Shown: positions 1 to 5,377, numbered from the stretch's first letter. The stretch: 5,906 nucleotides of DNA from Anaerolineales bacterium (GCA_015662065.1 DQUX01000202.1:1-5906), one strand, 5' to 3'. Notes: generated by a model from the letters alone, not told the origin. Program-made: numbers and translations.

Positions 1-208
1 CCGGCCCCTCCGCCACCCCCTCCCCCTCCAGCACGAAGATCTCGTGCTCGTAGGAGTGCTGGTGGGTCGCAAAGACGGCCCCCGGCTGAAACTCGATCAC
101 CCGCATGGCGAAGTTGGGCGCCCCCTCGGGCTTGCCGATTACCCAGCGGATGGACTTGTCCTCACCAATAGGTTCCTGTGGTACTTCACGGTAGTCGCGA
201 CTGAGCAT
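1..208 (-). CDS. Cupin domain protein, N-terminal part (runs off window edge)
   Basis: A reading frame of 69 codons starts at the ATG at 208-206 and continues past base 1 without a stop, so only the N-terminal part is seen. Residues 43-64 match cupin motif 1: G43, five residues, then H49-Q-H51, with E54, H55 and E56 following, and a hydrophobic strand ending in EGEG. In the family these His and Glu residues bind a metal inside a small beta-barrel. The start is well supported: GGGAGG at 219-214 lies 5 bases upstream, and its last base abuts the stop of the preceding reductase gene. The stop-to-start gap is 2 bases, so translation is probably coupled. Cupins of this type range from isomerases and dioxygenases to sugar- or stress-related binding proteins; the visible part does not show which. 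Confidence 0.85.
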   Translation of the reverse strand, partial: MLSRDYREVPQEPIGEDKSIRWVIGKPEGAPNFAMRVIEFQPGAVFATHQHSYEHEIFVLEGEGVAEGP

Positions 209-210
209 CG

Positions 211-1356
211 TTACCTCCCGTTTGATTGTTGCTTGTTGCTGGTTGCTGGTCGGCGCTGCCATAATCCTATGAGCAGGTTGAGCGGGGCACGGAGGGCCAT
301 CGCTCGGTACGTCGTCTGCCCGGCAAAGAGGCGGGGGAACTCCTCCAGAAATCGGGGATTGCGTACCCCAAGCTCGAAGCAGATCCAGGGGTGGTTATAG
401 AACAGCCGCGCCCAGCGCAACCCCCAGCGGAGGTCATTGCCGATCCCCCGATGCACCTGCCGGGTATAACCCGCGGGGTCGTCCGTCAACACCGCCTCGG
501 CCGCCATCTGGCCGCTCTCTACCGCGTGGCGGACCCCTTCCCCCAGCAGGGGGTCCACCAGCCCGGCGGCATCCCCCGTCAGGACGATCCGCCCCCGGTG
601 GAGCACTTCATGCCGCAGGTAGACCGGCAGGGGGTGGCCACGCCAGGGGGCTCCTTCCATCTCTATTCCCAGCCGGCCCATCTCCCGCCGCAACACCTCC
701 CGCAGTCCAGGGGCCTTCCCCAGAAAGGTCCCCGCCCCCACCGAGAGATGCTTCGCTTTGGGAAAGATCCAGAGATACCCCTGGGGGACCGCGCCCAGGA
801 GGAAGAAGGCGGCATCCCCATACTCGGCCATCAGACCATCGCTGGCGGCCACCTCCACCTCAATGGTCGATCCCATCCGCTTCCCCCGCCGCAAGCCCGC
901 CAGCCGCGCCACGCGGGAGTTGGCCCCATCGGCGCCGATGAGATAGCGACCGCGGAAGGTCTCCCCCGACTTGGTCGTCACGTCTACGCCGGATTCATCC
1001 TGCTGTAGCGCCACCACCGGGTCCCCCTCTCGCACCTCGGCGCGGGCGTGTCGGAGGATGTGGTAATCGAACCGATCCCGCATCACCATCACCACCGGGT
1101 GGCCCGGCAGGTCGGCCACCACCTCCCGCCCATCGCGAAAGCGGAAGCGGGCCCGCCCGATCTCCCGCTCCACCACGGGGGAGAAATCGAAGGGAAAGCG
1201 CGCCAAGACCGCCTTGGGCACCCCTCCGCCGCAGGGCTTGTAGCGGGGGGTCCGTTCCTTCTCCAGCACCAAAACCCGCTTCCCGGCCTCCCCCAGCCAG
1301 TAGGCGGCGGAGGCCCCGGCCGGACCCGCCCCCACGACGATCACGTCGTAATCCAT
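211..1356 (-). CDS. Geranylgeranyl reductase family FAD-dependent oxidoreductase
   Basis: A 381-residue protein, normal length for the family. These flavoproteins saturate the double bonds of isoprenoid chains, such as the chlorophyll phytyl tail, archaeal lipids, quinones or carotenoid-like chains. Visible motifs in order: dinucleotide-binding GAGPAG at 9-14 with an acidic strand end near 32; PCGGG at 41-45, whose Cys is typical of the family; GADG at 141-144; YLWIFP at 194-199, matching the family's YxWxFP substrate-side motif; and GDAAGLVDPLLGEG at 261-274, the second FAD motif. The ATG at 1356 is preceded by GGGAGG at 1365-1360. It follows a small membrane protein and, before that, a ferredoxin. 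Archaeal geranylgeranyl reductase of Methanosarcina can use a ferredoxin encoded next to it, so a similar donor is plausible. The last 10 or so residues are encoded by short tandem repeats and are probably not conserved. The exact substrate cannot be read from sequence. Confidence 0.88.
   Translation of the reverse strand: MDYDVIVVGAGPAGASAAYWLGEAGKRVLVLEKERTPRYKPCGGGVPKAVLARFPFDFSPVVEREIGRARFRFRDGREVVADLPGHPVVMVMRDRFDYHILRHARAEVREGDPVVALQQDESGVDVTTKSGETFRGRYLIGADGANSRVARLAGLRRGKRMGSTIEVEVAASDGLMAEYGDAAFFLLGAVPQGYLWIFPKAKHLSVGAGTFLGKAPGLREVLRREMGRLGIEMEGAPWRGHPLPVYLRHEVLHRGRIVLTGDAAGLVDPLLGEGVRHAVESGQMAAEAVLTDDPAGYTRQVHRGIGNDLRWGLRWARLFYNHPWICFELGVRNPRFLEEFPRLFAGQTTYRAMALRAPLNLLIGLWQRRPATSNKQQSNGR
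228..248. repeat. Three tandem heptamers at the 3' end of the reductase gene
   Basis: On the plus strand, GTTGCTT, GTTGCTG and GTTGCTG follow one another at 228-234, 235-241 and 242-248. A diverged fourth copy, TTTGATT, lies at 221-227. Read on the minus strand they encode the Ala/Ser/Asn/Gln-rich tail of the geranylgeranyl reductase. The array looks like the short tandemly repeated sequences known from intergenic DNA of cyanobacteria and some other bacteria; it appears to have grown into, or been read through by, the end of the gene. Confidence 0.7.
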
Positions 1357-1405
1357 CCCCCTCCCTGTTTCCCACCCCGCGTCCTTGGGGCGCGCGGCGC
1401 GCTCG

Positions 1406-1708
1406 TCAGAACCCCTGCTGGGCCGACTGGACGGCCTCCATCAGTCGCGCGATCCACTCCCCCAGCACCGGCACCACTTGCAGCCGCCCCAGCAGCCACA
1501 CCAGGAGCGCCAACACCACCGTCGCCCCCACCGCCCGACCGAGCCCGCTCGCCACCCCCTGGAGGAACCCCCGCCACAGAAGGTGGCGCAGGCGGCCGGC
1601 CAGGGGGTGCCACCGCTGCAACCGCTCCACCTCTTGGGCCAGTGCTGTCGTGGCTTCCGTCAGCCGCTCCAGCTCCTTGACCAACGGCTCGTCTTGTCTC
1701 GTTTCCAT
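1406..1708 (-). CDS. Small membrane protein, DUF5665-like
   Basis: A 100-residue protein with a charged, helical N-terminal part (residues 5-32, rich in E, L and K, likely a short coiled coil). An amphipathic Arg/Trp-containing linker follows at 38-50, then one hydrophobic membrane segment at about 58-80 with the pattern RAVGATVVLALLVWLL. The segment is followed by a short conserved-looking LGEWI stretch at 82-86. This layout resembles DUF5665 proteins, which have no assigned function; I recognise the pattern but cannot search for it. The start at 1708 is chosen because a G-rich Shine-Dalgarno-like run lies at 1717-1710. An in-frame ATG at 1735 would add nine residues but has no ribosome site. 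It lies between a ferredoxin gene and the geranylgeranyl reductase, which may mean a membrane partner, but that is only context. Confidence 0.75.
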   Translation of the reverse strand: METRQDEPLVKELERLTEATTALAQEVERLQRWHPLAGRLRHLLWRGFLQGVASGLGRAVGATVVLALLVWLLGRLQVVPVLGEWIARLMEAVQSAQQGF

Positions 1709-1743
1709 ACCCACCCCATCCGCGTTTTTCCCCATCTGTGGTT

Positions 1744-1950
1744 TCAGATCAGGATCGCCCCATACGGGCAGGCCGGCACGCAGACCAGGCACCCGTAACA
1801 GAGGCCGCCGTCGATGAACGGCGGCTCGCCAGGGTCAATAGCGACAATGGCCTTGACCCGGCACACCTTCCGTGCCACACACTTGGGGCAGGCGCGGCAC
1901 CGCTCCTCATCTACCTGGGGAATCTTGGGGGGTGAGGGATGTTCAGGCAT
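1744..1950 (-). CDS. 2[4Fe-4S] ferredoxin-like protein
   Basis: A 68-residue protein with eight cysteines in two groups: C18, C21, C24 and C30, then C51, C54, C57 and C61. The second group is the classic CxxCxxCxxxCP motif followed by YGAI. The first has a longer CxxCxxCx5C spacing and no proline after the last cysteine. In the usual fold each cluster takes three cysteines from one group and one from the other, giving two [4Fe-4S] clusters. It should be a soluble low-potential electron carrier or a small electron-transfer subunit. Its ATG overlaps the end of the preceding short 4Fe-4S frame by 8 bases, and AGGGG at 1962-1958 can serve as its ribosome site. Candidate partners in the window are the geranylgeranyl reductase and the thioredoxin reductase-like protein that lacks NADPH motifs. 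Confidence 0.88.
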   Translation of the reverse strand: MPEHPSPPKIPQVDEERCRACPKCVARKVCRVKAIVAIDPGEPPFIDGGLCYGCLVCVPACPYGAILI

Positions 1951-2042
1951 AGACCCGCCCCTGGCACTCTACGATCGCCCCGTGGGGGCAGGCCAGGCTG
2001 CAGTAGCCACAGCCGAAGCAGCGTTGGGGTTGCAGGGAGCAT
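1943..2042 (-). pseudogene. Short 4Fe-4S ferredoxin-like frame, apparently frameshifted
   Basis: Between groES and the ferredoxin gene, the frame ending at TGA 1945-1943 encodes RCFGCGYCSLACPHGAI, a clear CxxCxxCxxxCP cluster motif, then a further Cys and a short tail. It closely resembles the second cluster motif of the next gene. In this frame the open stretch reaches back to a stop at 2149-2147 but contains no ATG, GTG or TTG. An ATG at 2042-2040 does sit 7 bases after GGGAG (2054-2050), just where a start is expected, but it is one base out of frame. Removing one C from either C run at 2037-2035 or 2029-2026 would give an intact protein of about 32 residues. So this is a sequencing or assembly slip, a real frameshift mutation, programmed frameshifting, or a rare CTG start at 2035. 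Confidence 0.62.
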
Positions 2043-2046
2043 ATCC

Positions 2047-2322
2047 CTACTCCCGAACGCGCGCCAGCACGTCCGACTCGTCCATAATCAGATAATCCAC
2101 CCCATCCAGCCGCACCTCCGTCCCGGTGTACTTGGGGAAGATCACCTTATCGCCAACGGCCAGGTCGGTGGTCATCTCCTCCTCATCCCCGACCGCCTCG
2201 ACGATCCCCCGCTGCGGCTTCTCCTTCGCTGTGTCGGGCAACATCAACTGCCCCCCGGCGAAGGTCTGCTCCTCCTCCAACGGGCGGATCAACACCCGTG
2301 CTCCCAAGGGCTCTATCTTCAT
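2047..2322 (-). CDS. groES: Co-chaperonin GroES
   Basis: A 91-residue protein covering the whole Cpn10 domain, slightly shorter than the usual 94-100. GroES caps the GroEL folding chamber. The N-terminal strand (KIEPLGARVLIRPL) is typical. The mobile loop that docks on GroEL spans about 17-33 and includes TFAGGQLMLPDTAKEKP, and the conserved GDKVIFPKY stretch is at 58-65. The C-terminal YLIMDESDVLARV matches the closing strands. The ATG at 2322 has GGGAGG at 2338-2333, 10 bases upstream. groEL does not follow; the next gene, 4 bases on, is a ferredoxin-like frame. This is therefore a solitary or second groES placed in a redox operon. It may assist folding of the redox proteins or simply be co-regulated with them under oxidative or heat stress; neither is shown by the sequence. 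Confidence 0.95.
   Translation of the reverse strand: MKIEPLGARVLIRPLEEEQTFAGGQLMLPDTAKEKPQRGIVEAVGDEEEMTTDLAVGDKVIFPKYTGTEVRLDGVDYLIMDESDVLARVRE
2050..2054 (-). promoter_or_regulatory. Ribosome binding site for the short 4Fe-4S frame
   Basis: GGGAG at 2054-2050 lies inside the last codons of groES, 7 bases before the ATG at 2042. A good site at the right distance argues that translation was meant to begin at this ATG. That points to a one-base frame error downstream rather than to a missing start. Confidence 0.5.
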
Positions 2323-2353
2323 CTCAGTTCAGCCTCCCAGATATGAGCTCTAT

Positions 2354-2385
2354 ATCTCCGCGTCTCCGCGTCACCCAGTCACCCA
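2354..2385. repeat. Four tandem octamers upstream of groES
   Basis: On the plus strand, four 8-base units follow each other: ATCTCCGC, GTCTCCGC, GTCACCCA and GTCACCCA (2354-2361, 2362-2369, 2370-2377, 2378-2385). It is thus two related doublets with near-identical copies inside each. They fill nearly half of the 71-base gap between the glutaredoxin gene and groES, the longest gap in the window. The look is that of short tandemly repeated intergenic sequences. A role in transcript processing or structure is possible but not shown. Confidence 0.8.
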
Positions 2386-2393
2386 ACCATCTA

Positions 2394-2657
2394 TCACAAC
2401 CCCAGCAGCCGATCGATCTTCGGCCGGTCGAACCCGACCACGATCCTGCCGCCGATCTGGATCACCGGCACACCCTGCTGACCGCTGCGGCGCACCATGT
2501 CGCGCAGGGCCGCCTCGTCCCGGGAGACATCCACCTCCCGAAAGCGGACACCTTGCTGCCGGAAGTACATCTTGGCTGCCCGGCAGAAACTGCACGTCGG
2601 CGTGGTGAAAACGATCACCCGTGGTTGCTTCTGTCGTCGCTCCTTTTCCCTCGCCAC
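2394..2657 (-). CDS. Glutaredoxin family protein (NrdH/Grx-like)
   Basis: An 87-residue single thioredoxin-fold protein. The N-terminal ten residues are basic, then the first strand VIVFTTPT leads into the redox site C22-S-F-C25. The cis-proline motif GVPVI is at 62-66, with Pro64 facing the active site. A glycine pair (IGGRIVVGFD) at 69-70 follows, and a short helix ends the protein. This matches glutaredoxin-like proteins of the Grx/NrdH group, which reduce disulfides or mixed disulfides and can be reduced by glutathione or by thioredoxin reductase. I chose GTG at 2657 because GGTGA at 2669-2665 lies 7 bases before it; TTG at 2678 would add seven residues but lacks a properly spaced site. 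With a thioredoxin reductase and a reductase-like flavoprotein just upstream, thioredoxin-reductase-driven reduction is the more likely mode here. Confidence 0.92.
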   Translation of the reverse strand: MAREKERRQKQPRVIVFTTPTCSFCRAAKMYFRQQGVRFREVDVSRDEAALRDMVRRSGQQGVPVIQIGGRIVVGFDRPKIDRLLGL

Positions 2658-2664
2658 GATCTTA

Positions 2665-2669
2665 TCACC
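2665..2669 (-). promoter_or_regulatory. Ribosome binding site deciding the glutaredoxin start
   Basis: GGTGA at 2669-2665 lies 7 bases before GTG 2657. It is complementary to part of the anti-Shine-Dalgarno end of 16S rRNA and favours this start over the TTG at 2678, which directly follows the upstream stop region. Confidence 0.45.
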
Positions 2670-2680
2670 CCCACCCAACC

Positions 2681-3649
2681 TTACCGCGACCAGTCTGGCC
2701 GCAGTTTCTTCCGCCCGCTCAGATAGCGGTCAACCGCCATTGCCGCCACGACCCCATCCGCCGCGGCCACCACTGCCTGCTTCAGGTGGCGACACAACAC
2801 GTCCCCCACCGCGAAGACCCCGGGGATGACAGTCTGGAAGCTATCGTCCACCAATAGACACCCCCCTTGGCCGACGGGCAACTGGTCGTCCAGGAAATCG
2901 GTCACGGGGATGTTCCCCTGCAGGTAGACGAAGACGCCGCCGACGGGGATGGTCCTTTCCTCACCTTGATGGCTGATCCGCACCCCCTCGACCCGTTCCT
3001 GGCCCACAACCTCGCGGACCCGGGCGGTCGGGTAAAGCGTCACCTGGGGGTGGGCGGCCAGTGCCTCCCCCAACTCTGGGGAGGCCCGCAGGTCGGCGGT
3101 GGGGCTGAGGAAGTGGACGCGGGAGGCGAAGCGGGTCAGCGTCAGCGCTTCCTCCACCGCCTCATCGTTGTTGCCGACCACGGCCACCTCCTGCCCCTGA
3201 AAGAAGGGGCCATCGCAGGTGGCGCAGTAGCTCACGCCCCGCCCCAACAGCCGTTCCTCACCGGGGATGCGACGGGTCCGCCCCATCGCACCGGTGGCGA
3301 TGACCACCGCCTGCGCCGGGTAGACTCCCTCTCCCCCCCAGACCTGTTTGGGGTCGCCTCTCAGGTCCACGCGCAGCACCTTGTCGGTGACGAACTCGGC
3401 GCCGAAGGAGACCGCCTGGTCGCGGATGCGGCGGACCAGCTCGGCGCCGCTGAGGGGGCCGGGCACGCCGGGGTAGTTGACGATCTTGGCCGTTGTCCCC
3501 AGCGCACCGGCGGTCAATCCCTTATCCACCACCAGCGTCCTGAGCCCGGCCCGCGCCGTGTACAGGGCGGCCGTGGCCCCCGCCGGCCCCCCGCCGATGA
3601 CGAGGACATCGTAGGGCTCCAGACCTGCGGGGAGAAATCCTAGGTCCAT
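2681..3649 (-). CDS. Thioredoxin reductase-like flavoprotein lacking NADPH motifs
   Basis: A 322-residue protein with the thioredoxin reductase plan: FAD motif GGGPAG at 19-24, NYPG at 58-61, ATGA at 118-121, redox site C142-A-T-C145-D, and C-terminal FAD motif GVFAVGDV at 277-284. Against the TrxB gene just upstream it aligns well, but both NADPH signatures are gone. GGGDSA of TrxB is GNNDEA here (159-164), and the HRRD that grips the 2'-phosphate is SPTA (182-185). The flavin and dithiol site are intact, so it should be redox-active with another donor. Known relatives of this sort include ferredoxin-dependent flavin thioredoxin reductases (FFTR) and the F420-dependent DFTR. A 2[4Fe-4S] ferredoxin lies in the same gene string. 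ATG 3649 is preferred over GTG 3658 because AGGTG (3660-3656) sits 6 bases before it. The natural partner could be the glutaredoxin next door. Confidence 0.93.
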   Translation of the reverse strand: MDLGFLPAGLEPYDVLVIGGGPAGATAALYTARAGLRTLVVDKGLTAGALGTTAKIVNYPGVPGPLSGAELVRRIRDQAVSFGAEFVTDKVLRVDLRGDPKQVWGGEGVYPAQAVVIATGAMGRTRRIPGEERLLGRGVSYCATCDGPFFQGQEVAVVGNNDEAVEEALTLTRFASRVHFLSPTADLRASPELGEALAAHPQVTLYPTARVREVVGQERVEGVRISHQGEERTIPVGGVFVYLQGNIPVTDFLDDQLPVGQGGCLLVDDSFQTVIPGVFAVGDVLCRHLKQAVVAAADGVVAAMAVDRYLSGRKKLRPDWSR

Positions 3650-3655
3650 AGAAAA

Positions 3656-3660
3656 CACCT
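3656..3660 (-). promoter_or_regulatory. Ribosome binding site deciding the start of the reductase-like gene
   Basis: AGGTG at 3660-3656 lies 6 bases before ATG 3649. The alternative GTG start at 3658 is part of this same site and has no properly spaced site of its own, since the stronger AGGAGGGG around 3684-3677 is about 18 bases away. Confidence 0.55.
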
Positions 3661-3673
3661 CGCCCGGCCGGGA

Positions 3674-4684
3674 TCACCCCTCCTGATGGGAGGTCTGCCA
3701 GTACTCGCTCAGGAACCGCTCCGCCTCCATCGCCGCGACCGCGCCGGTGCCGGCGGCGACCACCACCTGGCGGTATTCGGGGTCCTGCACGTCGCCGGCC
3801 ACGAAGACCCCCGGCACGCTGGTATGCTGATGCCGGTCCGCCACGATGTAACCCGCCTCGTCCAGCTCCAACTGATCGGCGAAGACCTCCGTGCCCGGCA
3901 CCATGCCGATGTAGACAAACACACCGTCGGTCTCGATAATGGAGGTTTCCCCGGTCTTCACGTCCCGCACCCGCACCCCGGTCACCGTCTGCTCCCCCAG
4001 GATCTCCTCCACCACAGCGTTCCACACGAAGCGCATCTTGGGGTTGGCGAAGGCCTGCTCCTGGTAGATCTTCGTCGCCCGCAGTTGGTCACGGCGGTGG
4101 ACGACGATGACCTCGCGGGCGAATCTGGTGAGGAAGATCCCCTCGGCGATGGCGCTGTCCCCCCCGCCGACCACCACGACCCGCTTGTCCTTGTAGAAGA
4201 AGCCATCGCAGGTGGCGCAGGCCGAGACCCCCCGACCGTAGAATCTATCCTCCCCGGGCACCCCCAGGCGGCGCGGGACCGCGCCGGTAGCGACGACGAC
4301 CGACTGCCCCCGGTACATCGCCGAACGGGCGCGCACGGTGAAGGGCCGTTCCGAGAAGTCCACCGCTGTCACCTCGTCGATCACGACCTCGGCTCCGAAC
4401 CGCTCGGCCTGACTCTGGAACCGCTGCGCCAGATCCATCCCGGTGATCCCCTCGGGGAAGCCGGGGTAGTTCTCTACGACGTCGGTGTTGGCCGGCTGAC
4501 CACCGGGCAGGGAGCCGGTCAGCACCAGCGTCTTGAGCCGGGCCCGGCTGGCGTAGATGGCCGCCGTCAACCCGGCCGGCCCCCCGCCGATGATAATCAG
4601 GTCGTAGACCTCCGCCCCCTCTGCGTCGGCCTCCTCCGGCCTCGCCTTCGGCTCCAGATCCATAACCAGGGGTTGTATCTTCAT
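3674..4684 (-). CDS. trxB: Thioredoxin reductase (NADPH), TrxB
   Basis: A 336-residue low-molecular-weight thioredoxin reductase, which moves electrons from NADPH through FAD and a dithiol to thioredoxin-fold proteins in the cytoplasm. All key sites are present: GGGPAG at 33-38 for FAD, GGQ at 61-63, ENYPG at 71-75, ATGA at 132-135, C156-A-T-C159-D, GGGDSA at 173-178 for the NADPH fold, H196-R-R-D for the 2'-phosphate (hence NADPH rather than NADH), and GVFVAGDV at 292-299. The first 25 or so residues form an acidic, charged extension ahead of the FAD strand, longer than in E. coli TrxB. The ATG at 4684 lies one base after the PDO stop, with GGAGGGG at 4695-4689 as its ribosome site, so translation is coupled. 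No thioredoxin gene is in the window; PDO, encoded immediately upstream, is the likely substrate, as in thermophilic archaea. Confidence 0.97.
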   Translation of the reverse strand: MKIQPLVMDLEPKARPEEADAEGAEVYDLIIIGGGPAGLTAAIYASRARLKTLVLTGSLPGGQPANTDVVENYPGFPEGITGMDLAQRFQSQAERFGAEVVIDEVTAVDFSERPFTVRARSAMYRGQSVVVATGAVPRRLGVPGEDRFYGRGVSACATCDGFFYKDKRVVVVGGGDSAIAEGIFLTRFAREVIVVHRRDQLRATKIYQEQAFANPKMRFVWNAVVEEILGEQTVTGVRVRDVKTGETSIIETDGVFVYIGMVPGTEVFADQLELDEAGYIVADRHQHTSVPGVFVAGDVQDPEYRQVVVAAGTGAVAAMEAERFLSEYWQTSHQEG

Positions 4685-4685
4685 C

Positions 4686-5339
4686 CTACCCCTCCGTACC
4701 CGCCAGTGCCTCTTGAAGCTTCTCCAACACCATCGGCTCCGGCGCCGCACCCTCCAGATGCACCGTCTCGTTGATCACTGTGCGGGGCACGCCCATCACT
4801 TGGTACCTGACCGCCAGGTGGGGGAACTCCATCGCCTCCACCATATCCGCCCGCACGTGGGGGCTGGCGATGGCCATCTGGTGGGCCAGCGTCACCGACT
4901 GGGGGCAATAAGGACAGGTGGGGGTGACGAAGACCTGGATGTGAATCGGCTCGGTCACTTCAGCCAACGCCTGCACCCCTGCCTCGCTCAACTCAGGCTT
5001 CCCCGCCGCCACCGTACGGATGGCGTGCAGGAGAGAGGTGAACTCGTAGCCGGAGGGGATGCCGTAGAAGCGCACCCCGTAATCCTCCGCCCCAATGACA
5101 GCGATGGCCGGGATCTTGTCCACCCCCAACTGCTCTGCTTTCTCCCCGTCGGCCAGAAAATCGTAGACCTCGACCGAGACCAACTCGGAGAGCTCCCCGA
5201 TTTCCTCCACCAACTGGCGGGTTTCGGCGCAATACTCGCACTCGAACTCCTGGGTGAACATCATCAGCCGAACCGGGCCGGCCAGGTCCTTCAGGAAGTC
5301 CACGACCTGCTCACGAACGTTGTCGTCTAGCATAGGCAT
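4686..5339 (-). CDS. Protein disulfide oxidoreductase (PDO), glutaredoxin-like, two thioredoxin domains
   Basis: A 217-residue protein of two tandem thioredoxin folds, typical length for the PDO family. Domain 1 (about 1-112) has active site C34-E-Y-C37 and cis-proline P77 in KIPAI. Domain 2 (about 125-217) has C142-P-Y-C145 and P185 in GVPRT. The CPYC site is glutaredoxin/PDO-like. PDO catalyses disulfide formation, reduction and isomerisation in the cytoplasm of hyperthermophilic archaea and some thermophilic bacteria, and with a TrxB-type reductase forms a redox pair. No signal peptide is seen. The start at ATG 5339 is firm: GAGGAGG at 5352-5346 lies 6 bases before it. An upstream extension in frame would overlap the repressor gene and has no family match. 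The stop is one base from the trxB ATG, tying the pair together. Confidence 0.95.
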   Translation of the reverse strand: MPMLDDNVREQVVDFLKDLAGPVRLMMFTQEFECEYCAETRQLVEEIGELSELVSVEVYDFLADGEKAEQLGVDKIPAIAVIGAEDYGVRFYGIPSGYEFTSLLHAIRTVAAGKPELSEAGVQALAEVTEPIHIQVFVTPTCPYCPQSVTLAHQMAIASPHVRADMVEAMEFPHLAVRYQVMGVPRTVINETVHLEGAAPEPMVLEKLQEALAGTEG

Positions 5340-5345
5340 CTTAAG

Positions 5346-5352
5346 CCTCCTC
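5346..5352 (-). promoter_or_regulatory. Ribosome binding site deciding the PDO start
   Basis: GAGGAGG at 5352-5346, six bases before ATG 5339, is the strongest ribosome site for this gene. It rules out the longer frame that would begin at 5540, inside the repressor gene. Confidence 0.8.
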
Positions 5353-5356
5353 ACAT

Positions 5357-5370
5357 AGATTACAGATTGC
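5357..5370. repeat. Two tandem heptamers between repressor and PDO genes
   Basis: AGATTAC at 5357-5363 is followed directly by AGATTGC at 5364-5370, one base apart in sequence. The pair lies in the 38-base gap between the repressor stop and the PDO start, just upstream of the PDO ribosome site. With only two copies it could be chance, but the window holds two other short arrays of 7-8 base units. Confidence 0.5.
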
Positions 5371-5377
5371 AGGGCTA

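Noticed and set aside
1390..1402. GC hairpin between the DUF5665-like gene and the geranylgeranyl reductase gene.
   Set aside because: The stem is only 5 base pairs with a 3-base loop, has no T run after it on the transcribed strand, and alternating GC is common at this base composition, so I do not call a terminator.
2349..2386. Possible promoter ahead of groES: TTGGGT at 2386-2381 and TATAGA at 2354-2349 on the minus strand.
   Set aside because: The spacing is about 26 bases, too long for a sigma-70 promoter, and the intervening DNA is the octamer repeat; other -35 candidates give spacers that are too short.
3663..3672. Perfect 10-base palindrome CCCGGCCGGG between trxB and the reductase-like gene.
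   Set aside because: It has no loop and no T run, lies in a 24-base gap of an evident operon, and short GC palindromes are expected by chance.
3686..4774. Long plus-strand open frames, including this 362-codon one and others opposite the reductases, PDO and the geranylgeranyl reductase.
   Set aside because: They lie antisense to genes with clear motifs, have His/Pro/Arg-rich composition with no domain pattern, and are expected in GC-rich DNA where stop codons are rare on the opposite strand.
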